Under the pieces are notes generated by a model. That model worked only from the letters and a program-made list of their open reading frames with translations. It ran no database searches and was not told the DNA's origin. From positions 20,207-84,206 of the forward strand of contig SVOG01000042.1 in the NCBI GenBank assembly GCA_015066525.1: a stretch of DNA of 64,000 nucleotides, given 5' to 3'. Both the position numbers and the translations under genes were made by a program. Numbering within the stretch: the first letter of the stretch is position 1; each line of letters starts with the position of its first letter. The stretch is from Oscillospiraceae bacterium (GTDB lineage Bacteria; Bacillota; Clostridia; Oscillospirales; Acutalibacteraceae). Positions 1-7,978 of the stretch are shown one piece after another.

Positions 1-145
1 TCGCGCCGCCCGTACCCATCGAGCCGTCGACGGTCAGGTCGGCTACGTCGAGAACTCTGAAAGTGATATACACACCGATTGCCATGATGCCCCAAATAAG
101 TCCCTGGGCAGCGGCTCCCGGCAGTGCAGCTAAGAATCCACTCAT
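1..145 (-). CDS. ABC transporter permease, N-terminal part (cut by window edge)
   Basis: The reading frame starts with ATG at 145 behind the ribosome site TTAAGGAGAT and runs off the window after about 48 codons (MSGFLAALPGAAAQGLIWGIMAIG...). The start is a hydrophobic first membrane helix followed by FRVLDVADLTVDGS, a pattern typical of permeases that pair with PF04392 (TrpX-type) binding proteins. The preceding minus-strand gene encodes exactly such a binding protein, so the two should form one importer, with an ATPase gene expected beyond the window. A repeat element and a strong terminator lie between the two genes. The substrate cannot be read from the sequence; aromatic amino acids are one known possibility for this family. 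Confidence 0.75.
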   Translation of the reverse strand, partial: MSGFLAALPGAAAQGLIWGIMAIGVYITFRVLDVADLTVDGSMGTGGA

Positions 146-232
146 AATGTATCTCCTTAAAGATAATTTTTATTAATAGTTATAAAATCAGCAATATATA
201 GAATATCAAAAAAGTGTCAAAAGGTCAAGAAG

Positions 233-399
233 TTTTTTAGGCTCAAGGCTCAAGGATTGCCCTGCGGGCAAAAGGCTCAAGAGAAACGGCGGGCGTTGCC
301 CGCACCCAGAATTAAAATTGCCGTGCGCAACACCCAACACCTTGAGCCTTGCGTGCGCCAGCGCGCTCCTTAAGCGCAGCGCTCCTTGAGCCTAAAAAA
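233..399. repeat. Intergenic heptamer/inverted-repeat element A
   Basis: A 167-bp element bounded by a perfect 16-bp inverted repeat (TTTTTTAGGCTCAAGG / CCTTGAGCCTAAAAAA). Inside are copies of the 7-bp word GGCTCAA, a small hairpin GCGGGCGTTGCCCGC, and AAGCGCAGCGCT near the right arm. The hairpin and following CACCCAGAATTAA resemble the core of the element at 62421. No coding capacity is seen. It sits between the binding-protein and permease genes of one transporter. Confidence 0.7.
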
Positions 400-432
400 T
401 TACAGCCGCTCATCGAGCGGCTGTAATTTTTT
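394..432 (-). terminator. Strong rho-independent terminator, bidirectional
   Basis: Stem TTACAGCCGCT / AGCGGCTGTAA with loop CATCG, with A-runs on one side and T-runs on the other, so it can work on both strands. On the minus strand it follows directly the stop codon of the binding-protein gene and would reduce read-through into the permease gene. Confidence 0.88.
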
Positions 433-439
433 GATTGAA

Positions 440-1468
440 TTATTCAGCGTCGAGCGCCAGCTCCTCATAATCATCGGGAACGGTGATGCCGAGTGCCTTT
501 GCACGCTCGGGAACATACTTAAAGATAACATCGTCCTTCGTCGGAATCATAATATCCATCGTTGCCGGGTCTTTGCCGTCCTTGAGGATTTCGTAAGCCA
601 TCTTGCCCGCATTTCTGCCGATAGCGTCATAGCTGATGGAAAGTGTTGCAAAACCGCAACCCTTGCAGATACCCTCTTCGCCGGCGATAACCGGGATATT
701 CGCCTTGGAAACGATGGGTTCGATGGTGCCGGTAGCCTGTGCCATTGTGTTATCCGTCGGGATATAAAGTGCGTCACAGGTATCGCAAGCGGACTGTACA
801 ACCGATGCGATATCGTTGGTGTCAGCAGCAGTGAATTCCTTAGCCTCGATGCCGAGCTTCTTCAGTTCCTCACCGACTACCTTCGCCTGGTAAACAGAGT
901 TTGCCTCGGCGGAGCAGTAAATGATGCCGACTTTCTTGGCATTCGGGGTAAGGGTCTTAAACATGGCAGCCTGCTCGGAAAGCGGTGCGAGGTCGGAGGT
1001 ACCGGTTACATTGATACCGGTAGCGCCCGTCCACTTGTCCTCGGGGATATCAAGCGCACTTGCGAAATCAGTAACAGCGGTAGCCACAATCGGAATGGTT
1101 GTGGTCGACTGAGCCGCAGCCTGAAGAACAGGTGTCGGGTTTGCGAGAATGAGGTCAACGCCGTCCGCTGCAAAGCCGTTTGTGATGGTAGCGCAGGTCG
1201 GGATGTCGCCCGCTGCATTCTCTTCTACGAATTCAATCTTGTTTCCGTCAGCCTCAGCAAGCTTGGTAAGCTCTTCTTTGAAGCCGTTGGTTGCTGCGTC
1301 AAGCGCAGGGTGCTGTACGAGCTGAGCAACACCGACCTTCCAGGTCTTACCTTCCGCCGTGCTCGCATTTTCTGTCTGTGTTCCGCCGTTGGCGCATGCT
1401 GCGAAGATGCCGCCTACCATTGCAACCGCGAGTCCAACGCCGAGAACTTTCTTTACAACTTTATTCAT
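440..1468 (-). CDS. ABC transporter substrate-binding lipoprotein (PF04392, TrpX-like)
   Basis: Predicted 342-residue binding protein of an importer, anchored outside the membrane. The start was set at MNKVVKKVLG (1468), which has AAGGAG upstream; the longer track ORF has no ribosome site. The N-terminus is a signal peptide ending in a lipobox-like FAAC, so Cys is the likely lipidated residue. The mature part follows the two-lobe PF04392 pattern (VGVAQLVQHPALDAATNGFKEEL..., later GIIYCSAEANS and IPVIAGEEGICKGC). It is followed on the same strand by the permease start at 145. The family is known to bind Trp/Tyr or other small ligands; the ligand here is unknown. Confidence 0.88.
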   Translation of the reverse strand: MNKVVKKVLGVGLAVAMVGGIFAACANGGTQTENASTAEGKTWKVGVAQLVQHPALDAATNGFKEELTKLAEADGNKIEFVEENAAGDIPTCATITNGFAADGVDLILANPTPVLQAAAQSTTTIPIVATAVTDFASALDIPEDKWTGATGINVTGTSDLAPLSEQAAMFKTLTPNAKKVGIIYCSAEANSVYQAKVVGEELKKLGIEAKEFTAADTNDIASVVQSACDTCDALYIPTDNTMAQATGTIEPIVSKANIPVIAGEEGICKGCGFATLSISYDAIGRNAGKMAYEILKDGKDPATMDIMIPTKDDVIFKYVPERAKALGITVPDDYEELALDAE

Positions 1469-1513
1469 CTGTAAAATCTCCTTTATGTATTTTTCGATTT
1501 TGTTGCAAGTCAC

Positions 1514-1542
1514 AGTTTAGCACATAAAAGCGCTAAAGTCAA
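1514..1542 (-). promoter_or_regulatory. Promoter of the ABC binding-protein gene
   Basis: On the minus strand TTGACT, 17 bp, TAAACT; placed about 45 bp before the start codon at 1468. Confidence 0.6.
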
Positions 1543-1618
1543 CACTTTTTTTGGCGAAACTTCCGTCATCAAAATGTTATCAATTTGTAAACATCTCCCC
1601 GATTGGGTCCATAATTCC

Positions 1619-1647
1619 TTGACAAGTACAAGATATTGTTGTAATAT
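1619..1647 (+). promoter_or_regulatory. Promoter of rny
   Basis: TTGACA, 17 bp, TAATAT, about 135 bp before the RNase Y start. The rest of the 1469-1781 gap is AT-rich and holds only these divergent promoters and the rny ribosome site AAGGAGGTG. Confidence 0.6.
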
Positions 1648-1781
1648 AATATGGAAATTCTATATGCCGAGTATTTTGTGATGGCAGATAGGACTTTATA
1701 TTGCATAAAACTGTACCTTTTCTGATGAAATTTTGAGTGAATGCTATTAAAAAATCTAAACAGAAGGAGGTGCTATTGATT

Positions 1782-3338
1782 ATGGTAAAAATTCCCGTAT
1801 TAGTGATATTAATAATCGTCGCTCTTGTGATTGGCGGAGCTGTCGGCGCTGTTATCGGCTCTCTTATAAAGGAAAAGAAAGCGCTCAACGACAAGGAATC
1901 CGCTCAGCAGCAGGCGCGCAAGATTATTAATGATGCCTTAGCCGAGGCGGAGTCATCTAAAAAGGCTCAGCTCCTCGAAGCCAAGGACGAAATACACAAA
2001 CTTCGTTCAGACGCCGACAAAGAAATTCGCGAAAGACGAAATGAAGTCCAGCGTCAGGAAAAAAGACTCAATCAGCGCGAGGAATACCTCGATAAAAGAG
2101 CTGATACTCTTGAAAACAAAAGTGAACATTTAAGCGAAAAGCTTAAGCAAGTTGATGAAAGATTACTTGAAATCGATGGCATCAAGAAAAGCCAGTTTGA
2201 TATGCTTGAAAGAATCTCGGGTCTCTCCCAGGAGGACGCCAAGAAGCAACTTATGCAGTCCCTCGAGGCAGAGCTCGACGTAGAAAAGAGCAAGCGTATT
2301 CTCGAATACGAGCAGATGATTCGCGACCAGAGCGATGTTCTCGCAAGAGAAATCATCGGCACCGCGATTCAGCGCTGCGCGGCTGACCACACAGCCGAGA
2401 CCACCGTTTATGTCGTATCCCTGCCCTCGGATGATATGAAGGGCAGAATCATCGGCAGAGAGGGCAGAAATATCCGCTCCATCGAGCAGATTACGGGCGC
2501 CGAACTCATCATCGACGATACGCCCGAGGCAATTACAGTCAGCGCCTTCGACCCCGTAAGACGAGAGATTGCACGGCTGACTCTCGAGAAACTCATTCAG
2601 GACGGCAGAATCCATCCGACCCGAATTGAGGAAATGTACGAAAAGTCCAAAAAAGAGGTCGAGCAGACCATCCGCGCAGAGGGTGAAAAGGCAGTCATCA
2701 GTGCAAACTGCGGCTCCATCCACCCCGAGCTCGTCAAGCTGCTCGGCAAACTCAAATACCGTACCTCCTACGGTCAGAGCGTACTCAAGCACTCGCTTGA
2801 GGTGTCCTATATCGCAGGTCTTATGGCGGCTGAACTCGGCGTAGACGAGAAACAGGCACGCCGTGCAGGACTTCTCCACGATATCGGTAAAGCGGTCGAC
2901 CACGAGATGGAAGGCGGTCATATCGCACTCGGTGTCGAGTACGCGCGTAAGTACAAGGAGAGCGAGGCAATCGTTCACGCTATCCAGGCGCACCACGGCG
3001 ACGTGGAATGTAAGACCGTTGTCGCTGCGCTCGTACAGGCAGCGGACGCTGTTTCCGCAGCGAGACCCGGTGCAAGACGCGAAAATATTGAGAACTACAT
3101 CAAGCGCTTACAGCAGCTTGAAGAAATCTCATCAAGTTTCGAAGGTGTTGAAAAGGCTTACGCCATCCAGGCAGGCAGAGAAGTGCGTGTTATGGTTAAG
3201 CCTGAAATCATCGACGACAGCAAGATGCCGCTTATTGCCCGCGAGATTGTGAAGAGAATCGAGGACGAGATGGACTATCCCGGCCAGATTAAGGTCAACA
3301 TCATCCGCGAAAGCAGAACATCGGACATCGCAAAATAA
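1782..3338 (+). CDS. rny: Ribonuclease Y
   Basis: 518-residue membrane-anchored endoribonuclease that starts mRNA decay in Firmicutes. The start MVKIPV follows AAGGAGGTG; the track start 15 codons upstream precedes that site. Order of parts: one membrane helix (about 4-26), a long charged coiled coil (about 35-190), a KH RNA-binding domain with [10 protein letters not shown] (about 220), and an HD domain with LLHDIGK (H366, D367) plus the later [13 protein letters not shown]. Length matches the usual 515-520 residues. It is followed by its own terminator. PNPase, a common partner in RNA turnover, lies at the other end of the window. Identification is secure. Confidence 0.97.
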   Translation: MVKIPVLVILIIVALVIGGAVGAVIGSLIKEKKALNDKESAQQQARKIINDALAEAESSKKAQLLEAKDEIHKLRSDADKEIRERRNEVQRQEKRLNQREEYLDKRADTLENKSEHLSEKLKQVDERLLEIDGIKKSQFDMLERISGLSQEDAKKQLMQSLEAELDVEKSKRILEYEQMIRDQSDVLAREIIGTAIQRCAADHTAETTVYVVSLPSDDMKGRIIGREGRNIRSIEQITGAELIIDDTPEAITVSAFDPVRREIARLTLEKLIQDGRIHPTRIEEMYEKSKKEVEQTIRAEGEKAVISANCGSIHPELVKLLGKLKYRTSYGQSVLKHSLEVSYIAGLMAAELGVDEKQARRAGLLHDIGKAVDHEMEGGHIALGVEYARKYKESEAIVHAIQAHHGDVECKTVVAALVQAADAVSAARPGARRENIENYIKRLQQLEEISSSFEGVEKAYAIQAGREVRVMVKPEIIDDSKMPLIAREIVKRIEDEMDYPGQIKVNIIRESRTSDIAK

Positions 3339-3347
3339 AACTTTGAG

Positions 3348-3371
3348 GGGCGGAGCAATCCGCCCTTTTTT
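3348..3371 (+). terminator. Terminator of rny
   Basis: Stem GGGCGGA / TCCGCCC, loop GCAA, followed by T7. The ribosome site of the next gene lies immediately after the T-run. Confidence 0.8.
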
Positions 3372-3384
3372 GAAAGGAATTACT

Positions 3385-3678
3385 ATGATTAAACATATTG
3401 TATGTTTCAAATTGAGCGACAATTCCCCCGCCGAGGTGCAAAAAGCGGCGGACATCCTCCGCTCAATGGAAGGCAAAGTGCCGCAAATCAGGGACATCGA
3501 AGTCGGATGCGACTTCCTTCACTCGCCTCGCTCCTTCGACATTATTCTGCAGGTCGTGCTCGACGACGCCGCATCACTCGACGACTACCAGAACGACCCC
3601 TATCACTGTGAAGTGGTCAAAACGCATATGCACGCCGTCGCAGAGCGTTCTGTCGCGCTCGACTATAACCTCGACTGA
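3385..3678 (+). CDS. Dabb-family (stress-responsive A/B barrel) protein
   Basis: 97-residue single-domain protein with the Dabb pattern: MIKHIVCFKL at the start, DIEVGCDF and SFDIILQVVLDD in the middle, and YQNDPYHCEV.KTHM near the end. Such proteins form dimeric ferredoxin-like barrels. Known members range from stress proteins to small enzymes, so no reaction is assigned. The start at 3385 has AAAGGA upstream; the track start lies inside the rny terminator. It is likely expressed by read-through from rny or from a weak promoter. A terminator follows at once. Confidence 0.85.
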   Translation: MIKHIVCFKLSDNSPAEVQKAADILRSMEGKVPQIRDIEVGCDFLHSPRSFDIILQVVLDDAASLDDYQNDPYHCEVVKTHMHAVAERSVALDYNLD

Positions 3679-3681
3679 TAC

Positions 3682-3709
3682 AATACCAACCGTTTCCTCG
3701 GTTGGTATT
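3682..3709 (+). terminator. Terminator after the Dabb gene
   Basis: Perfect 11-bp stem AATACCAACCG / CGGTTGGTATT with a 6-base loop, followed by an AT-rich stretch. Confidence 0.7.
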
Positions 3710-3740
3710 ATTTATTTATAATATATTTAATTATTTATAA

Positions 3741-3769
3741 TTGACTTTGAATTATATAGTTGCTATAAT
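3741..3769 (+). promoter_or_regulatory. Promoter of the exopolysaccharide operon
   Basis: TTGACT, 17 bp, TATAAT, 47 bp before the first gene of the cluster. The next 12 kb hold closely spaced or overlapping plus-strand genes with no terminator seen, so this may drive all of them. Confidence 0.75.
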
Positions 3770-3816
3770 ACATTATGTATCATTATGGGCATCGTCTGCC
3801 CGAATGGAGGTTAAAC

Positions 3817-4635
3817 ATGGAAGAGAACAGAGAAATCGAAATCGACCTGAGAAAAATTGTATATATGATGAGGGACAAGCTGATATATATCTTCCTCATC
3901 ACGATTCTGGGCGGTGTTTTGCTGGGCGCATTTACACAGCTCTTTATTACGCCGACTTATACCGCGACGGTAAAGTTCTTTGCCAAGAGCAGCACAAGCC
4001 AAATCAGCACCTCCTCGACCAAAACCGAGGCGGAACTCAACGCCGAGGAAAAACTCGCCGAGCTCTATGTATACATCATCCAGAGCGACACGGTGGTGGA
4101 CAAGGTTGCCAAGGAATTACAGATTAACAACGCCAAGGAAATCAAGGAATCCATCAAGGCAAAGGCAGTTGAGGGCATCCAGGCGTTCACCGTAACGGTC
4201 ACCCATCCCAACCCCGACACGGCGGAAAAAATTGCCAACGCCATCGCGCGCATCGCGCCCGACGAAGTCGTCAAGATTGTCGAGGGCGGCGGCATCAAAG
4301 TCATCGACTACGCCAAGGTGCCGAAGAAACCTTCGTCACCGAATCTCAAGCGTAATATCCTCATCGGCGCGCTTGCCGGTTTTGTGCTCTCATTTGCGGC
4401 ATTCTTCATCTATGAAGTATTCGACACCTCGATTACCGAGACGAAGGACCTCGTCAGAGAGTTCGACATTCCCGTACTCGGTACCATCCCGCGCCTCGAT
4501 TCCAAGAGCAATGCGGACAAGTCCTCCCGCACGGAGGCGCCTGTTTCGGCAAAAACAGAGGTGCAGCCGAGCGATTCCCTGTTAAAAAGTATTCAGTCTG
4601 TGAAAGGAGAAGTGTCAAATGAGCAAAAGAAATAA
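3817..4635 (+). CDS. Chain-length determinant Wzz/CapA-type, activator of BY-kinase
   Basis: 272-residue membrane protein that sets polysaccharide chain length and activates the adjacent tyrosine kinase. The start MEENREIEI follows GGAGG with 6 bp spacing. Two membrane helices flank an extracellular part: about 25-45 (LIYIFLITILGGVLLGAF) and about 180-205 (NILIGALAGFVLSFAAFFIYEVF). A Pro-rich motif KVPKKPSSPN precedes the second helix, as is typical of the Wzz family. The cytoplasmic tail holds TSITETKDLVREFDIPVLGTIP, the segment that contacts the kinase. It overlaps the kinase gene by 17 bp, the split Firmicutes arrangement (CapA/CapB, CpsC/CpsD). Confidence 0.92.
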   Translation: MEENREIEIDLRKIVYMMRDKLIYIFLITILGGVLLGAFTQLFITPTYTATVKFFAKSSTSQISTSSTKTEAELNAEEKLAELYVYIIQSDTVVDKVAKELQINNAKEIKESIKAKAVEGIQAFTVTVTHPNPDTAEKIANAIARIAPDEVVKIVEGGGIKVIDYAKVPKKPSSPNLKRNILIGALAGFVLSFAAFFIYEVFDTSITETKDLVREFDIPVLGTIPRLDSKSNADKSSRTEAPVSAKTEVQPSDSLLKSIQSVKGEVSNEQKK

Positions 4636-5374
4636 GAGAAGAAAGCTTGCGGAAAACAACGGTTTTAACCGCGCTGACCCGAATAAAATCCTCAGTGCCG
4701 ACACCTCCTTCCAGGTAAAAGAGGCATATAACTCCATCCGAACGAATCTGCTCTTCAGCCAGCAGGGTGAGAAGTGCCCCATATTCGTCATCACCAGCCC
4801 GACAGCAAATAACGGCAAGACGATTAACACGATTAATCTCGCCGTCAGTTTCGCACAGATGGGCAAAAAGACGCTGATTATCGACTCCGATATGCGTAAC
4901 CCCACGATGCACAGAATGTTCTCCATCCCCGTGAAGAACGGACTGAGCGAAATTCTCGCGGGTCTCACCGACAGCATCTCAGTCTCCAAGACACAGATTG
5001 AGAATCTCTCCGTGCTCACCGCGGGCAAGATTCCCCCGAACCCGGCGGAGCTCCTCTCCTCGAGCCGTATGGATAAGCTTCTCGATTTCGTCAAGGAGCA
5101 TTACGACTGCGTGTTCATCGACACGCCGCCGATTAATATTGTCACCGACTCCACTCTCTTTGCACAGAAGGTAACGGGTTACGTACTCATCATCAAGACG
5201 GATACGACGAATATCAACGATGTCAAAACCACCGTATCCAACCTCGAGAAGGTGGACGCCGACATCCTCGGCTTTATCCTCAACGATGTCAGCTCGGACA
5301 AGAAGAAGTACTACTATTCTTATTACCGAAAGTACAACTATAATTACAATTACAACTATAACTACAACTATTAA
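4619..5374 (+). CDS. Bacterial tyrosine kinase (CpsD/CapB type) with Tyr-Asn tail
   Basis: 251-residue cytoplasmic BY-kinase that phosphorylates itself on a C-terminal tyrosine cluster to control polysaccharide assembly. The Walker A segment reads SPTANNGKTINTINLA, unlike the more usual GEGKS; Walker A' is LIIDSDMRNP and Walker B is CVFIDTPP. The tail YYYSYYRK is followed by six Asn-Tyr pairs, giving 12 tyrosines in the last 21 residues. The DNA there is a degenerate 6-bp repeat. No PHP-type tyrosine phosphatase (CpsB/Wzh) is seen in the cluster. Confidence 0.93.
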   Translation: MSKRNKRRKLAENNGFNRADPNKILSADTSFQVKEAYNSIRTNLLFSQQGEKCPIFVITSPTANNGKTINTINLAVSFAQMGKKTLIIDSDMRNPTMHRMFSIPVKNGLSEILAGLTDSISVSKTQIENLSVLTAGKIPPNPAELLSSSRMDKLLDFVKEHYDCVFIDTPPINIVTDSTLFAQKVTGYVLIIKTDTTNINDVKTTVSNLEKVDADILGFILNDVSSDKKKYYYSYYRKYNYNYNYNYNYNY

Positions 5375-5386
5375 TCAGGTGATAAA

Positions 5387-6865
5387 ATGAACAGAAAGGG
5401 TAAGGTGCAGTTCTGGCTCGAATTCATCTTCGACCTGGTGTGCCTGGTGATAGCAAACGCGCTGTCCTTCCTTGTATTTCATTACATATATGTCAAAATC
5501 GGCTACTATCCTCCAAGCGAATGGTTGCGCTATTTTCTCGCGCTGCTGCTGGCATTCATCGTCGTATTTACAGGTTTTTACTCCAGCATTGACATCAAGC
5601 AGCGCAACCGCAAAAACGAAATGATCTCGCTGATACGCAACTCCTCGCTGACCTATCTGATATTCTCGGCGTTCATCCTGCTCATCAAGAGCCCGATTAT
5701 CGAATCGCGCTTTATGCTGCTTGGCAGTTTCCTCTTCTACACAGCCCTGCTCGCGCCTGAGAAATATTTTCTCAAGCGCTGGATTACGGGATTCTTTACG
5801 CACAGCAAAACCGCTTCTCTCGTCGGTATTATCACGACGAGCGACATCGCCGAAGAATTCGTCAAGGGTATCAAGGAGGACTGGTCGCTGAACGTATCGG
5901 GTATTATCCTCGCTGACAAAGTGTTTTCCCGCTCCACTGTCACGACAAACGGTGCGGTAATTCCCGAAGAACGCGTGGTATTTCCCAAAAGCATCTGCGA
6001 CATTCCCGTCGTCTCGAGCGACGATACCTTTATGGATTGGGTGCGTTCAGCGCCGCTCGACGAGGTATTCATCAATCTCGACCACGCATCCAACGATGAA
6101 ATCCAGGAAATCATCGAGGAACTCGAGGATATGGGCATCACGGTCCACCTCAACATTCCCCGACTGACAAAAATGCTCGACCAGAGCAAATTCAACAACA
6201 TCAACTGCCGTGTTTACGCGGGTTACCCGATGGCGACCTTCGCGGCAACGCAGTATAACACCGCGTCCCTCGCGGCAAAGCGCATCTTCGACATCTTCGC
6301 GGGGTTCATCGGCTGTCTCGTCGCACTCATCGCGATGGCAATCGTGGCAATTCCGCTCAAGAAAGAATCCGAAGGACCGCTGATATTCAAGCAGCAGCGC
6401 GTCGGCAAAAACGGCAGACTCTTTAACATCTATAAAATCCGCTCGATGTACGCCGACGCTGAAGAGCGCAAGGCGGAACTGATGAAAGAAAATGAAATGG
6501 ACGGGCTGATGTTTAAGATGTCCGACGACCCGCGCATTACGAAGGTCGGCAAATTTATCCGCAAGTACAGCATCGACGAACTGCCGCAATTTTTCAACGT
6601 CATCAAGGGCGAGATGAGTCTCGTCGGCACAAGACCGCCGACCATCGAAGAATTTGAGGCATACGAGAGCCGCCACAAGCGCCGCCTCTCGATGCGCCCC
6701 GGCATCACGGGAATGTGGCAGGTCAGCGGACGCAGCGACATCACCGACTTTGAAGAAGTGGTGGAACTCGACTGCAAATACATCGACGAATGGTCCGTCG
6801 GACTGGATATTAAAATCCTGTTCAAGACCGTATTCGTCGTATTAACGCACAAGGGAGCAGAATAA
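5387..6865 (+). CDS. Undecaprenyl-phosphate sugar phosphotransferase (initiating enzyme)
   Basis: 492-residue polyprenyl-phosphate glycosyl-1-phosphate transferase that should start the repeat unit on undecaprenyl phosphate. The N-terminal half has about four membrane helices followed by a nucleotide-binding-like CoA_binding_3 region (ASLVGIITTSDIAEEF). The C-terminal half is the PF02397 catalytic domain: KRIFDIFAGFIGCL helix, GPLIFKQQRVGKNGRLFNIYKIRSM, KFIRKYSIDELPQFFNVIKGEMSLVGTRPP and RPGITGMWQVSGRS. Length fits the WbaP/WcaJ class. It starts 12 bp after the kinase. The donor sugar (glucose or galactose) is not decided by the sequence. Confidence 0.93.
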   Translation: MNRKGKVQFWLEFIFDLVCLVIANALSFLVFHYIYVKIGYYPPSEWLRYFLALLLAFIVVFTGFYSSIDIKQRNRKNEMISLIRNSSLTYLIFSAFILLIKSPIIESRFMLLGSFLFYTALLAPEKYFLKRWITGFFTHSKTASLVGIITTSDIAEEFVKGIKEDWSLNVSGIILADKVFSRSTVTTNGAVIPEERVVFPKSICDIPVVSSDDTFMDWVRSAPLDEVFINLDHASNDEIQEIIEELEDMGITVHLNIPRLTKMLDQSKFNNINCRVYAGYPMATFAATQYNTASLAAKRIFDIFAGFIGCLVALIAMAIVAIPLKKESEGPLIFKQQRVGKNGRLFNIYKIRSMYADAEERKAELMKENEMDGLMFKMSDDPRITKVGKFIRKYSIDELPQFFNVIKGEMSLVGTRPPTIEEFEAYESRHKRRLSMRPGITGMWQVSGRSDITDFEEVVELDCKYIDEWSVGLDIKILFKTVFVVLTHKGAE

Positions 6866-7978
6866 GTGAAAATCGCTATGTTAGGTCACAAGAGAATACC
6901 CTCGCGTGAAGGCGGCATCGAAATCGTCGTGGGCGAACTGTCGCAGCGTATGGCAGCGCACGGTCACACGGTTTGCGCCTACAACCGCAAGAGCGACCAC
7001 ATAGCGGGCAAACAATACGAAAAAATCAACGAGTATAACGGCGTTCGCATTAAATGGGTAAAAACCCCGAACGCGTCGAAGCTCAACGCCATCGTGTACA
7101 GCTTCTTTGCGACAGTGCGCGCGATATGCGGCGGCTATGATATTCTGCATTACCACGCCGAAGGACCCTGTGCCATGTTACCGCTGGCAAAACTCTGCGG
7201 CAAAAAATGCGTCGCAACCATTCACGGGCTCGACTGGCAGCGCGCGAAATGGGGCGGCTTTGCAACAAAATTCTTAAAGTACGGCGAAAAATGCGCCGCA
7301 AAATATGCCGACGAGGTCATCGTGCTGTCCAAAAATGTGCAGCAGTATTTCCTTGCGACCTACGGCAGAGAAACAAAATATATTCCAAACGGCATCTCCG
7401 CTCCCGAGCATATCGGCGCGGAGATTCTCCACGAGAAGTACCGTCTCGACAAGGACGGATACCTCCTTTTCCTCGGCAGACTGGTGCCCGAGAAGGGAGT
7501 GCACTATCTCATTCATGCCTACCAAACTCTCGACACCGATAAAAAACTCGTCATCGCCGGCGGCGCAAGCCACACGAACGAATATGAACGCGCCCTGCAC
7601 GAAATGGCGGGCGACGATGTCATTTTCACAGGGTTTGTCCAGGGAGATGAACTCGGCGCGCTGTATTCCAACGCGTATCTCTATTGCCTGCCGAGCGACC
7701 TCGAGGGAATGCCCATCAGCCTGCTCGAAGCGATGAGTTACGGCTGTGCGTGCCTGACCTCGGATATTCCCGAATGCACTGAAGTGTGCGGCGAAAACGC
7801 CGTTTATTTCCAAAAGGGCAACGAACGTGACCTCGCAGAAAAGCTCGCCGCCCTGCTTGCGGACAGCGCGACTGTCGAAAGGCTCCGCCGCGACAGCGCC
7901 GCCTATATCTGCGACAAATTCAACTGGGACGAGGTCACCGCAAAAACACTCGAACTTTACGAAGGACTGCTGTCATGA
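6866..7978 (+). CDS. Glycosyltransferase family 4 (rhamnosyltransferase-like)
   Basis: 370-residue GT-B enzyme. It starts with GTG right after the TAA of the preceding gene, with AAGGGAG 8 bp upstream. The N-terminal MLGHKRIPSREGGIEIVVGELSQRMAAHGH is the acceptor-side glycine-rich loop of the DUF1972/rhamnosyltransferase-like GT4 group. The C-terminal donor domain shows LLFLGRLVPEKGVHYLI and the E-x7-E region PSDLEGMPISLLEAMSYG. It should add a sugar to the lipid-linked repeat unit inside the cell. It overlaps the next gene by 4 bp (ATGA). Confidence 0.88.
   Translation: MKIAMLGHKRIPSREGGIEIVVGELSQRMAAHGHTVCAYNRKSDHIAGKQYEKINEYNGVRIKWVKTPNASKLNAIVYSFFATVRAICGGYDILHYHAEGPCAMLPLAKLCGKKCVATIHGLDWQRAKWGGFATKFLKYGEKCAAKYADEVIVLSKNVQQYFLATYGRETKYIPNGISAPEHIGAEILHEKYRLDKDGYLLFLGRLVPEKGVHYLIHAYQTLDTDKKLVIAGGASHTNEYERALHEMAGDDVIFTGFVQGDELGALYSNAYLYCLPSDLEGMPISLLEAMSYGCACLTSDIPECTEVCGENAVYFQKGNERDLAEKLAALLADSATVERLRRDSAAYICDKFNWDEVTAKTLELYEGLLS

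Noticed and set aside
386-1474. 362-codon ORF antisense to the ABC binding-protein gene
   Set aside because: No ribosome site and no recognisable domain; the opposite strand has a clear signal peptide and family match. Codon bias leaves few antisense stops.
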